This document shows, in pieces, positions 36,890 to 48,076 of a stretch of DNA of 64,000 nt; positions within the stretch are counted from its first letter, which is position 1; every line of letters begins with the position of its first letter. The notes beneath the pieces were generated by a model, which made no database searches, was not told the origin of the DNA, and worked only from the letters and a program-made list of their open reading frames with translations. Source of the stretch: Trichopria drosophilae (taxonomy: Eukaryota; Arthropoda; Insecta; Hymenoptera; Diapriidae); the NCBI GenBank assembly GCA_030407085.1, contig CM059587.1, positions 21,177,001 through 21,241,000 of the forward strand. The letters run 5' to 3'. The translations under genes were made by a program, and so were the position numbers.

Positions 36890-37335
36890 TTCCCGGCTAG
36901 AAATTTCGACCGGGCTCTGACCGGAATACAGCCGGCCAATGAACTTTTATACGAATGCATGTCCAATAGATATCTTTTGGACATCTTCTTAAGGGATATT
37001 TTGCAACAGATACTTAAAACATACCTAAAATATATCTTTTTTATTATTTTTGCTATTCAAAGACATCTTGCGTAAAGACACCTAACAACATATTTTGCAA
37101 GGATATCTTAACGAAATTTCACCGTTTCTATGTTTGACACGTGACATTTATATATTTTTTTCTAGCAGATAACAAGACAACTAAAAAATATCTTTGACGG
37201 ATTGAAGGATATCTTTTAGATGTCTTTAAGTCATATAGTTTTGCTTATTGGGCGGGTTATCCTAGTTGTGTCCGGGATCCGACCGGGCTTGTCGCGTTTC
37301 CTTGACTAGAGCCCTGTCGGAAGCCTGGTTGCTAG
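36890..37335. mobile_element. Inverted-end element rich in GATATCTT words
   Basis: Left end (36890 on: TTCCCGGCTAG, GACCGGGCTCTGACCGG, GCCGGCCAAT) is answered at the right end in inverted orientation (GACAGGGCTCTAGTC, GCCCGGTCGG, CCGCCCAAT read on the minus strand). The interior holds at least six variants of RGATATCTTTT/AGACATCTT. The 63-codon frame at 36884-37075 is a by-product. The GC-rich ends contrast sharply with the surrounding DNA. Confidence 0.5.
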
Positions 37336-40008
37336 TTTTTCCCCATCGATCACACAAACGTATCTGAGATTGAGGCATCATTTTTATACAGAACTGTACG
37401 ACTGAATTCAACGACAAACATGTGTCCAGTTAAGAATGAATAGCTTAAGCTTTTCAAAAATTGAAAAAAGTAACTTTATGATCTGCTGGGCATCAATAGA
37501 TTAAATAAGAACTTAACATTCAGATATTTTGTATTTAGACATTAGCTTAATTTGCAAAAAATAGCCCAATTGATTAGTTCCAGTAACTAAACTTGTGGTC
37601 ATTACGAATCCTTTTTTTAGTACATCAATTATTTTACTATAATTGTTCATCCACTAGCTGGCGTTGTTACGATTCCTACGCCAGAAATACCTTTATTATT
37701 AGGAGTAATTGTTTCCGTGCAGAAAAGTAATAGTTTTAATGATATAACGGAAAATTATCTACACTTTTTTCATTGATTTTTCTCTATTTTATTTCTCTAG
37801 ACATGCTATTCCTGCTTGTATCAGTCTTGATGTATCGAACGTACCTTTGCAGTAAATTCATGAGAATTTCAGTGTTTCTGCCACATGCCCTGTAGCGACA
37901 TCCGTAATTGGTATTCCCAATACATCTCATCGATACGCCAGGTTAACAATTACACCTCCCTGACATGTCAAAATAAAAGCATTCATGTCACATATTAATA
38001 AATGCTCTACGCAGTAAAGAAAAGGTCAGACTTTATTCATGGATAGGCTAAAGTTTTGCGCTGTTATAAAAGAACACGTTAGTTCGCCATTAAATATACA
38101 TTTCAAACATTTAGTGGAATATTTGAGAACTGGAAGAAGGTAATTCGCATCCTGCGCAGTACATGAATGTCACAGAAGAATGAGGTCTCAAAAGTTTTGA
38201 CATCGTTCTACCGTCTTCAAGTTTGAAATGACACTTAGGAGCAAATTTATTTAAAGCGAAGAATTAATTATTAAATTTTAAGCTTTTCTGTTACTACAAA
38301 ATACTTCCATTTTCTTATAGATTGATTTATGTCTCGGCCTCAAATGTTATTTATTATTTAGAGGTATAGTTTCTTAAGTAAATCATCGAACATTGTACTG
38401 ATGATGCTTTTCATAGTGTCTTACGGTACTGAATATAAAACGAGAGTACAACCATCTGCAATGTACTGCTTTTGATCTATTTTTTGCTGCCTATGGATTT
38501 TAACAACATGACGAATGGTATTTCCTGAGTCGTAGAGAATATAGTTTTCTGATTTCATTACATTATCTTGTGGATTACCTTTAATTTGTGGATTTAACTT
38601 CTGCCGCGTTATTGATTTTCCGGAAAAGGATGTTTTTAACTATTGCCGACATGTCACAACTTAAATATAATTTTTTGCAATGAGGGAAATACATTTTGAT
38701 ACTAACGAAGTGATAATTTATTATTAGTTTTCCAATACTACTTGTAGTAGTTGGCTTCCATTTAACTGCGACATATATTTTATACATGGAACAAAGTTCT
38801 TATCAACAAAAACATTACTTAAAAATATGAATATTTAACAAAATATTTGTCAGAAAAATAAAAATTAGTTTTAAAAGATAGTGAAGTCATTTAAAAAGAA
38901 AAGGTTTTTGATTGATGATTTGTATATACAGAACGATTACTATAAATTCAAATGATCAAATTCAATATTATTTTTTAGTAGTATGATATTAGCTATAAAT
39001 TTTATTTACAGGTTTTCAATTTGCGCATTATTTTATCTGTGAGTTTTGTAATGAACACTATTTTTCAACCCAGGCGCGTGTTTTATTGTACAAGAATTAG
39101 AGCTAGATAAAATCTTGCTTAACCCCTAAAGGACGAGACAGCCATTCTCTTTCCTCAACATTCATCGTTATCACTTTTAATGCACGGAAAAAATGTTTCA
39201 TTTACCATTTTCGAAAGTTTTCAGCCTCGTCCTTCAGATGGCGATGTTGACTGTATAAAAGTGATGGTACATGCTTCCAAAATATTTCTAGCAGCGTCGA
39301 CCTTTTTTGAAAATCATACATTTTAACATTGAAAAGACTTTCCTAGAATATCGTAAACATGATAAAAATTAGTATGGATATCTGCCATAACAAATCAATT
39401 GCTTGTTCACGTAAATTTAGTATGGCCTCTTTAACACTGTAACGCCCACAAGTGGTCGATTTGCACACGGATTAGAGCTTCGTTTTGTACATAAAATAAA
39501 AATTTTTTTAAAATACGAGATATATATATCCTACTGTTTTTGAGGTCGCTCTTTCGAATTTCTAAAAAACGTCATTTACCCCTCCGATTTTGCAACAATA
39601 TTTTAAAAAATTCGATTTTCTACCAATAAATTTTTTTAATGCCATTTTCACTGTGATGTCGGTTTTTCATCACCTTCTAACCTCTCAGAAACGTGTTCCC
39701 GATATTAAGATGGAGGTCCAATTTTTTTTTAAATTTGTCATTCAAATTTGATAAAATGTTTAGCAAATCTTCAGCACTTTAAAAACATATATTCGATATC
39801 AAATATGCATAAAATTTCTAAAAATATGTTGTGAGTATGCTACATATCTAAACAAAAGTTGCGAAAAATCCGCAAAAAATTTTTTTAATGATTGTCAATT
39901 TATCAATAATTTATACGCAATATCTAAAATAGTCCTTATTATAATAAAAAATTCATTACTGAGGAAACTTTTAGGCATAACCTTACGAAACTTGTATTAC
40001 AGATGTTT
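37336..40008. other. AT-rich, no gene
   Basis: TTAACCCCTAAAGGACGAG (39120 on) resembles a piggyBac-like MITE end, and a partial inverted partner CCTCGTCCTTCAG lies at about 39226-39238, but the far terminus is not convincing. A T-rich segment follows (39480-39930). No coding frame is supported. Confidence 0.3.
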
Positions 40009-40205
40009 TTCGAGCTGCTGATTACGAAATCAAACTCGGATTTTTTAAATTCAAAATGGCGAATTTAATATGACCGACTATATTGTAAAAAGTTACTTTG
40101 TCGAGTCGAAACTTGGAATTCGGGTTTTTTTTAGGACGCTGATTACGAATCTGATTTGAAAGTATGAAATATAAAAATGGCGGATTTTAGATGGACGACC
40201 GAAAT
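40009..40205 (+). repeat. Two satellite-like monomers
   Basis: Two direct units about 121 bp apart each contain GCTGATTACGAA, then an AAAATGGCGRATTT block, then GACGACC/GACCGAC. The GCTGATTACGAATCTG word recurs in the units at 17406-18104. The AAAATGGCGG word recurs in the spacer and arms of the 30570-31909 element. Confidence 0.6.
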
Positions 40206-40658
40206 GTTAAAGTTTACTTTACTGCAAAGTTCAAAAAGGTAGAAGGTTTATAGAGTTAAAAAAAAGTAGGACCAATATAGGTAATCGCTCTTATAGTAAC
40301 AAATGCCGAACCCGGAGAGTATTTAAATAAATCCACTTAGAGATATGCTAATGAATCTTTTGTAATTATATCAATGATAAGTGTAATTGTATATCAAAGT
40401 TTACGGAAAATGGTTATTAAGTCTATAGTACGTAGGCGAATTTAATAGTAATTAGTAGATACTTAATTCGTAAAATTGTAAAATTATACTGAAGATTAAA
40501 TAATAGTACATGATGTGCCAAGGGCGCAATTATCAATCTTCGACGATTGTGAAGTTTGTCATACTCGTCGGAAATCGATATTTTGCCCGTGACCAATAAC
40601 GTATCTGTTTGATCCGATTGTCGTAGGACTCGATAATAGTAAAAAAACTATATTATTA
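40206..40658. other. Spacer with dispersed repeat fragment
   Basis: About 40510-40610 contains a CTTCGACGATTGTGA and CTCGTCGGAAATCGATA-type fragment related to the repeat at 2985-3520 (its CTCCGACGATTGTGA at 3054). TATTATTATT at 40650-40659 is the 3' side TAA target sequence of the LINE. Confidence 0.45.
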
Positions 40659-40677
40659 TTTTTTTTTTTTTTTTTTT

Positions 40678-40924
40678 GTCGGAGGGGGGAAATGCATTAG
40701 GCACCATAGGGGGTTGAAGATGTTGTGTAACCCCCCGTGTGTCGGACTCCCTCACCTTTGATGTTAACGGCAAGGTTTACCGACTAAAACCCTAACCTCC
40801 CTTGGCCCTCCAGAATCCACGTGTGCAGTCTGCAGTAGAAAAGTGGCTCCGATATCCATCTCCTCCGCTGCAGACTGCACCGGGCCATTTGTTTGCAACT
40901 GTAACCACTCCTTCTACCAAGTGG
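40678..40924 (-). other. LINE 3' UTR
   Basis: Follows the TAA stop of the endonuclease frame on the minus strand and ends in the poly(A). It is GC-richer than host DNA, with a run of C-rich sequence (CCCCCCTCCGAC near 40678-40689 and GGGGGGTT near 40731). No frame continues here. Confidence 0.65.
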
Positions 40925-41872
40925 TTACAGGATCTCGTGTGACCTCAGTAGACGGAGAGATCCCAGTAGCACTGCTTTCTGCATTCGGCCTGCGATGGAA
41001 TTTGCATGTTCTCGACAGGCCGGAATGCTTTTGATGTTTTGGAGGAAAGTTGGTCTCATTCCTCCCAGCACTCCAATTATCAGCACGACGAGCTTGATTT
41101 TGAATCCTCGATACAGCCTGCGAATCTCGAACAGGAGTTCCTGATATTTCATCCGTTTTTCGTCCTCTTTGCTGACTATATTTGTTTCTGCTGGTGCAGA
41201 AAACTCGATGACGAAGATGGATTTGTCATCGAAGTCAACAAGGACGATGTCAGGCTTATTGGCTGATATTTGCCTGCTCGTCGGGAATGAGTAATTCCAG
41301 TATATTCGGCAAGACTCATTCCCGACTACGGATTCAATATCAGTGGGGACGTACGGCAAAACTGGGGTTGCATCAATACCATAAGTGCTGCGAAGATGGT
41401 AATACAGCACTCGAAGAGCCGCATTGTGACGTTCGATGTATGCTGAAACTGCATATATTGGACATGCTGCCAAAAGATGCATTAGTGTCTCAGCATGACA
41501 TCTACACAATCTACAAAGCGTACTCTGTACCGCCTGGTGTAAGATGTTCTGGCGGTACGCTAAGGTATTGATGACCCCATCCTGGCACGCGAAGATAAAA
41601 CCCTCGGTCTCGGATTTCAAGCCGGCTGATCTTAAGAAGGAGAAGGTCATCTCTGCCGACAAGCCAAGTTGTTGGACATTTCGAAAGAATTGTCCATGCA
41701 ACGGCTTGTCGATGTGCCTTCCCTCCAACATACGGAGTTGTTCCTTCCGTATGTTAGCCCTGAGACGCACTGGCCACAGATTGATGACTGATTCAGCCTC
41801 CTGTGCACCACTACGTCCCACGTTGAAAACCAGACCGAGGTTTCGCGCCGCTCGTTCCGCCGCGTTGTACAA
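40925..41872 (-). pseudogene. LINE endonuclease part (CCHC + restriction-like endonuclease)
   Basis: The open frame (315 codons as given, really the continuation of the RT protein in another frame) holds the C-terminal half of the LINE polyprotein. Residues 1-115 are a linker containing a YRQNILH-type block. Residues 120-137 form a CX2CX8HX4C knuckle (C120, C123, H132, C137). Residues 206-226 form a restriction-like endonuclease core, KPDIVLVDF and VIEFSAP, with P207-D208 and E223 fitting a PD-X14-E pattern. K237-R240 and K244 nearby may contribute to catalysis. The family uses this nuclease to nick the target and prime reverse transcription. The start shown (41872) is not a true start; the frame should join the RT upstream. 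No stop codons interrupt it, so decay is slight. It ends at TAA followed by the 3' UTR. Confidence 0.8.
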
Positions 41873-42759
41873 AAACGCCCCTTCCCCTGAATTTCATGCT
41901 GATGTACTAGCATCATCAGGGGATCCTCCGTTCGATTAATCACGTCGCAAGCTGTTTCGAGGACCAATCGGTCATGCATACACTCCAGGCTTAAAAGGCC
42001 ACGACCTCCCATATTTCGGGGCAAATACAGTCGTTCCACGGAAGATCTTGGATGCAAACTGCGTTGCATACAAATCATCTTCCGTGTGCTTCGGTCAAGA
42101 TCCCTTAGCTCGTCAACGTTCCACTTCAGTGCTCCAAAAGAATAGAGCACTGGTGATACGGCCAACATATTCGTGGCTGCCACCTTATTTCTCCCGGTCA
42201 ATTCTGATGACCAGATCTGACGGAGAATGCGCCGGTATTTCTTAATGATGGTGGTTTTAGCAGCCTGCACATCCTGGACATGCCTTTGAGGTACGCCCAG
42301 GTATGTGTAGGCTTCTTCGGCGCTAAGGTGGCGGATGACATTTCCGTTGACGAGCTCCATATCGTTGTTATGGGAGCCTGACCTTCCTCTGTGCAAATGA
42401 ACGACTGCACACTTGTCCAATCCGAATTCCATACCGATATCTCTCGAGTATGTGAGGGCGATGTTCAGAGATCGATGTAATTGATCTTCGCCTGATGCGT
42501 ATAATTTAAGATCATCCATATAGAAAAGATGGGTGATCTTATGTACACGTTCACCAGGCGGTCCACACATGTACCCTTGAGATTTCCGGAGAACAACGGA
42601 TAGAGGCAATAGTGAGATGCAGAAGAGCAGAGGACTCAGAGAATCTCCCTGATAGACACCTCTTTGGAATTGAACCAGTCTAGACATGGTTCGACGCTTG
42701 CCCGATGTCATGACAAAGCGTGTTTTCCAAAGAGGCATCAGGTCTTCTACAATTCTCAC
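41647..42759 (-). pseudogene. LINE reverse transcriptase part, 5'-truncated and frameshifted
   Basis: The frame opens with codons continuous from the truncation point at 42775 (a GTG at 42759 is only the first start-like codon, not a real start). Residue numbers count from it. GVYQGDSLSP (34-43) and the catalytic FYMDDLKLYA (79-88, YMDD 80-83) are the palm motifs. GLDKC (113-117) and YLG (153-155) follow, and the thumb region ends in GGRGL (251-255). Palm motifs before these and any N-terminal zinc fingers are lost by truncation. After about residue 293 the frame turns to nonsense; the true continuation is in the 40925-41872 frame, one base away, near 41880. With truncation and frameshift it cannot make active protein, but few other lesions are visible, so the copy is young. 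No host function is implied. Confidence 0.85.
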
Positions 42760-42774
42760 TATGTTTGGGTGTTG

Positions 42775-42775
<1 letters not shown>

Positions 42776-42809
<34 letters not shown>
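42776..42809. repeat. (TAA)n microsatellite, LINE target
   Basis: About eleven TTA/TAA units directly abut the truncated 5' edge of the LINE. A shorter TAA stretch lies at its 3' edge. This is the expected pattern for insertion into a TAA tract. Confidence 0.9.
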
Positions 42810-42810
<1 letters not shown>

Positions 42811-42899
42811 GTCAATGATGGACCTCTTCTATACTGGTTATGATACGGATATGCTTTCTGCAGTACAAAGCAATAAATACTCAGAATATCCTAACAATA

Positions 42900-42992
42900 A
42901 ATCTTATAAGAATAGTAAATTGATTATTTTTAACGATAATGTATCTGAAAAAATCTTATAAAAATAACACAATGTACTATTCTTATAAGATT
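42900..42992. repeat. Small inverted repeat
   Basis: AATCTTATAAGAATAGTAAATTG region (42900-42922) pairs with 42970-42992 at 22 of 23 positions, with a 47-bp spacer that holds a third partial copy, AATCTTATAA (42952). It could be a minimal fold-back element or a cruciform. Confidence 0.7.
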
Positions 42993-45460
42993 AGAACACC
43001 ATCTGAAGTGTCTCGACAATGTTATTTTTTATTGCACCTTTTGATATAAAAAGTCTTTTAATGTACCGACGAAAAGTATGTTTATGCTGACACTAGAATC
43101 CATTAGTTTTTCAATTTACTACATAGAAGACACGCTTCACGTCCTTTTTATGCTTAATAATGTGCTACGATACGTCTTTATTCAATTTAACGAAAAGTTT
43201 CTGAAGGATAATTATTACTGCGGATGCGCAAAGCGAATTTAATAATGCTGGAGCTCTTTTGTCATGATCCCCAAATATTTCTTTTTGTCCTGATGTAATA
43301 TTACAAACGCAACCCAGTCCGTAAAGCAGAAAATTCTAGGCGCCGCGTAATTGAATAACGCGTCATGGTAACCATTCCCTGGTGAATCCCATGCTTTTCG
43401 TAACTAAAAGATTTTCTTCCACCGTTTTCATATTTCATACATCACAAAAAGTTTGGATTTCGTAGTTGCGCGAAGCTGCGGTTTGCTCAATCCCGCTAGG
43501 ATACTGTCACTAATAATATTAAAAATAACATTTATAGAAATTTATCATATTACTAAAATCCCACTACGTACAGAGAAAATGTTCGCTATGAAAATTATCT
43601 CAGTGTTCGAATGATGATATCAGATAAATTTGACAATTATTACTGTATATATATATAGCTATAGTTCTCTAAAGTTTCGTGCATGTATAGTAACAGTCGT
43701 TAATATCTTATGCATGAACTAATGATTCATTTTCATTACATTTTCGTACAATAGGTAATTAATTAATATAAGAAATTGCAACAAACTTAACATATTAAAT
43801 CACTGTTTATTTCTCGGCCGTTTATAAAATAAACTAAAATATGAGATGGAAATTCTTGGAATTTTTCGGTCTGTTTATATAAATTCCTGATGCAAAACGT
43901 ATTTTTCACAATAGATCAAGTTTTAGGCGCTGGAGGGAATATTTTCTATATTTTTGTTTTTCTTTGAATTTTAAAACCCAATAGCTATAGTTTCCATAAT
44001 TTTACATGTAAGAAAATTAATAAGTAACCCGCACTGATATCCCAGTGACGTCCATATAGTAATTTATTTATTTATGTTTACTCAAATTAATATTTATATA
44101 AACAGACCGATGAATTCTAAAAACTTAACGTATTATGAACTGCAGGCATGACACTATCTTGCAAATAACGCACCGAATCAGAATATCATTAAAATAACTT
44201 GTAGGTTTCTAGGGAGGGGTTTAAAAACTTTTTCTTTAGAAGGTACAACAATAAATTACATCGAAGATTTTTATCTATTTTAAAATATCGTATCGTTTTA
44301 TTCTCTTGTTTATATTTTGAGAGTTTCTGTCTATAACAACTTCAACAAGTTGTCGATTGAACAAGCTTAGGCAGCTGCAGTAGTCCGCAGTTTCCTCGGT
44401 AATCCGTCACATAAACTTGTGAGAGCTGCAGTATTCGTGAAAAGAAACCTTTTAATTTCTTACACCTTCAGTGGCCATAGTACTTAATCCAGACTTACGA
44501 TGACGCGAAAAATATCGTGCATTGATACAAATTGGTAAAAACTACTTATTTAATCCGAGTTTTTAATTAACTCCCTTTTTTTTATTTATAGTATTAACTT
44601 TTTATATTTACGAAGATTTTATAATATATATTATATTTCAACTCCTCAAAGAAAGTTTACTTGCATGATAATGCAGTTTGCGATTAATATTTTGTTAAAC
44701 TGTTGGTTCTAGCAAATAAGAGAATTCCCAAGTTCAATACTTTGATGATAATACAGTATTCAAACTTATTCGGTTATTTACTGCAATCTGAATTCACATT
44801 ATTCATTACTTTACATAAATAAAGCTTTTAATTGTTGCATTCACTTTTAGTTCAGACCCTAATTGTGTCTCAGTTATCTAATTTTGGAAACATTGAATTT
44901 TACAATGTTTTTTATACTTTGAACAAAATGTTGACATATTATGCTGGCTATTGAAGATTTTTTAATAATATTGGAACTCGAGACCTTTAAACTCAGGACA
45001 GAATTATTTCAAGACATTATAATATATCTAGAGAACACGCAGTTTATTAATGTTTTTGAAAACACCATCATGCTTCCTTTTAAACATGATGTTATAATCT
45101 TCTTTTTAATCAATAAAGGTGTATGACAACTTAAGGTTATTTAAGTGTCATTATTTGATTTATAAGTTCACTGCATTTTAATTTTGTTAGGAATAGTTAA
45201 TGCATGTTTTATATGGGTTAATGATACAATCCCTAAATTTAGACAGGCCACATTAAGACGTAAGCATAACATTTTTGGAATAACAAATAAACGATATTTT
45301 TGAACTAGAAGGAAAAAAGTATAGTGGGCACTCACGAAAACAACAAATCGAACATTCAAGAATGATTTTAACCTAATAGTCACTGGAATAGATTATCCAA
45401 AAAGAATTCAGGGATATATTCTAAAAATATGATTGATAAATAATACTTTCACCTTACTAA
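42993..45460. other. AT-rich with one less AT-rich block
   Basis: About 43240-43500 is GC-richer (GGCGCCGCG, GCGCGAAGCTGCGG) with no frame; possible regulatory DNA. AGCTGCAGTA words occur at 44373 and 44426. No gene recognised elsewhere. Confidence 0.3.
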
Positions 45461-45757
45461 AGGAGGATGCCCACGATTTTAGATGATGTCTGCCTCGGAG
45501 ATGGGACTTCCGAAACTAATAAATTCAGGTGGAATATGATTAGAACTAACATCTAATGCAAAATTTGATTGTTTTAAGATGTAAGAAAGTTTAGAAAAAC
45601 TTCTTTAAAGCCGCATATTATACATAGGAAAATGAAGTAATTTCAGTAGTAATAGGCCGTACTATGTGTTGTTCACATTAGATGCGGACTTTTACTACTT
45701 AGATTACAGCATTTTTCTATGTATAATCCGCATATTTGACAACGACTTTTTATACTC
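45461..45757 (+). mobile_element. MITE family B, copy 1
   Basis: Matches copy 2 (46914-47262): GGATGCCCACGA, GAACTAACA, TTATACATAGGAAAATG, TAATTTCAGTAGT and TTTTCTATGTATAATCCGC. Inverted arms around a centre at about 45665-45690 fold on each other. The right arm is shorter than in copy 2. No coding content. Confidence 0.7.
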
Positions 45758-46913
45758 AAAATGTAAAAAAGCCTGTGAAACTATTTTTCATTATAATAAA
45801 AAAATAACTAATTATTTTTCAGAATTAGTTTGAAAAGAAACAAAATTTATCTAAATATTATAAACTGTCTAATCACCGTATGTTTATTTTACCGGATTCA
45901 GATAATCTGCGGAGAAAATATCATTGAAATTTAAAAATATTACTAAATACACTTTACTACGTTGGAACTTTTGGAGGCGCTGCTCACCCAAATGCCAGAC
46001 TGATCGTATAATAAAAGTATTGTGCACTTATATAATTTCATTTTATCTTAGAAAATATCTTAGTTATATGTTTAGATTTTAAAATTCGTTAAACGTTTTT
46101 TCATAATAATTTTTTCATAATAATTTTAAAAACTTTCAACTACGGTATAAACGATTTGAAACTCCTTTAAACATTTTTAATCGTTGAAATATTGCAGATA
46201 CTTTTTATTGAAGAAATGAAACGAGAACCACAAAAAATCTTTTATTATTATTTTTACGTATTTTATAGACGTAATTTTGAGTTTTTTTCGCACTTTGGAT
46301 GCGCAGCGCTTCCAAACCTTTCTCGGTGAACGTATAGATATTGTAGGATAATTTTTCGATTTAATAAAATGTGGAAAAGAAGCTAATTCACTCCATTTCA
46401 ATACTTGTGTTTACAAAGTACCATAGTATGATTCGTTATTCCAAATTAAATTGTATAATTTAGTAGATTCATATTTTATAATATTTCTTGAATATAAAGT
46501 AAAAATACCCCAACAAACAACAAATTCCGAAAAGTTCTACCGGCGATTCCCATGGAATATCTTTTATAAGTTTGCGAAAAGTTGCTTATATGAGAGGATT
46601 AGAAACTGGCAGAAATAGTCTAACATCAAACGAAATTTAGTCAGAAAAAGCTAACAAACCTTTATAAGTGAACAATGATTAAAACTTGTATTTGCCTAGA
46701 AAGGTAACGTTACATATATTTGAAAATTGAAAAAGGTTCAGAAGTCGTTTGTCAAATCCCATTCGGGTATTCTAGATTATGTCGATACAACCAAGAAGCA
46801 GTAAGTGAGTAAATTCTTCGGTAGCACTTTTCCGGCATATCTAAACTATCATGAGGTAGAAATAGTACGTAACAGAAGCAAAATCAAAACACCATAGACA
46901 TAAATGAAGCCAA
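45758..46913. other. AT-rich spacer
   Basis: No gene recognised; the 74-codon minus frame (46401-46177) is basic and AT-coded, without a domain. Confidence 0.35.
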
Positions 46914-47262
46914 AGAAGGATGCCCACGAGTATAGGTGATTTCCGCCCTCGAGATGGAACCACCGAAACTGTCCAATTCGGGAAGAATATAATGAGAACT
47001 AACACCCAATGGAAAATGCGATTGTTTTATCATCTGGGAAAGTTTAAAAACAGCATTTAAAGCGACGGATTATACATAGGAAAATGCAGTAATTTCAGTA
47101 GTGATAGACCGCACTGTGTGTGTTTCGCAGTAGGTGCGGACTGTTACTACTTAGATTTCCAGCATTTTCCTATGTATAATCCGCGACTTTGACAACGATT
47201 TTTTTAAACTTTCCCAGATGATAAAACAATCGAATTAGGTGTTAGTTCTCATCATACTCTAA
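46914..47262 (+). mobile_element. MITE family B, copy 2 (most complete palindrome)
   Basis: Arms 46985-47114 and 47133-47262 are inverted copies of about 130 bp, sharing TGAGAACTAACACC, TTGTTTTATCATCTGGGAAA, TTATACATAGGAAAATGC and GTCCGCACC-type blocks. An extra left extension (46914-46984) is present in all three copies but not on the right, so the full element is probably longer. No transposase. Confidence 0.75.
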
Positions 47263-47462
47263 TAGTTCTATAATTCTAATAGTTTGCTGTGATTACTGCG
47301 TGATAAATTTTGTTGGCTCCTGTTTTTCGACATTTTGAAGCGGAAGAGTTTTAGCGCCGTAATGACGAAGCGGCAAAGGGCAGAACTGTCAAATGTTCTT
47401 ATCTACAATTAAATAAATAATTCTGAGCACTTTTCGAAATTTTGGCTCCTAATGTGGTTAGA
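47263..47462. other. Spacer between fold-backs
   Basis: Short spacer with GACGAAGCGGCAAAGGGC; nothing recognised. Confidence 0.35.
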
Positions 47463-48076
47463 CCCCAGAATATGAATGGTTGACGAAAAATATTTAATAA
47501 CGTTTCCAAGAATTTAATTTTCATTCTTAATAATATTGTTGAAAAGTGAAAGCATTATTCTTATCGAAAAAAAAAATTGAAATGTACAAAAATAATTTGT
47601 TAAGCCACTTTTGTTATTGATTCAAGTTTTTTCTTCTCCGCTGTTAAGAATTTTTTAAAAATGATCGGATTTTAACGAATGAAGGCTTATTTTTTCGAGA
47701 AAAAGATTCTCTTTAATTTTACAGCATAATTTTTTTAAGATTCTTTTTCTGATCACGAAAATTACTAGAAATTCGTTAAAAGTAGTAGTTCTTTTTTAAA
47801 ATAAATAGAGATAATATATACGGTAAAGTTGTAGAGAATCTTTTTCTCGAAAAAATAAGCCAACATTCGTTAAAATCCATTCATTTTTTAAAAATTCTTA
47901 ACTGCGGAGAAGAAAAAATGTTAAAAAATAACAAAAGTGGCTTAACAAATTATTTTTGCACATTTCAATTTTTTTCAAGAAGAATAGTGCTTTCACTTTA
48001 CAACAATATCATTAATAATGAAAATTAAATTCTTGGACGTTATTAAATATTTTTCGTCAACATATTATATTATGGG
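47463..48076. mobile_element. Fold-back element with about 250-bp arms
   Basis: Left arm 47463-47726 and right arm about 47823-48076 are highly similar inverted copies. Blocks in order: GAAAAATATTTAATAACGT, AAGAATTTAATTTTCATT, AATAATTTGTTAAGCCACTT, TCTTCTCCGC, TTTTTTCGAGAAAAAGATTC. The spacer is only about 100 bp. End bases CCCCAGAATATG and CCCATAATATAA show slight divergence. No coding capacity. It would give a long hairpin if transcribed. Confidence 0.8.

Larger units (their letters stand above)
40659..42775 (-). mobile_element. 5'-truncated Dong/R4-type LINE
   Basis: A minus-strand non-LTR retrotransposon, 5'-truncated inside the reverse transcriptase. The 3' end is a poly(A) tract (poly-T on plus, 40659-40677). 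Order from 5' to 3' on the minus strand: RT from the conserved palm region on, thumb, CCHC knuckle, restriction-like endonuclease, 3' UTR of about 250 bp (40924-40678). TAA repeats lie at both edges: (TAA)n at 42776-42809 on the 5' side and TAATAATA just past the poly(A). The endonuclease at the C terminus puts it among the R2/R4/NeSL-type elements. TAA-repeat insertion is established for Dong of the R4 clade, so Dong/R4 is my call. One frameshift at about 41880 interrupts the protein. Confidence 0.8.

Noticed and set aside
39120..39240. Possible 120-bp TTAA-ended MITE
   Set aside because: The left end is plausible but the right end has only a partial inverted match and no TTAA.
41544..41939. 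131-codon plus-strand frame and neighbouring plus-strand frames at 40843-42245
   Set aside because: They are antisense shadows of the minus-strand LINE protein.
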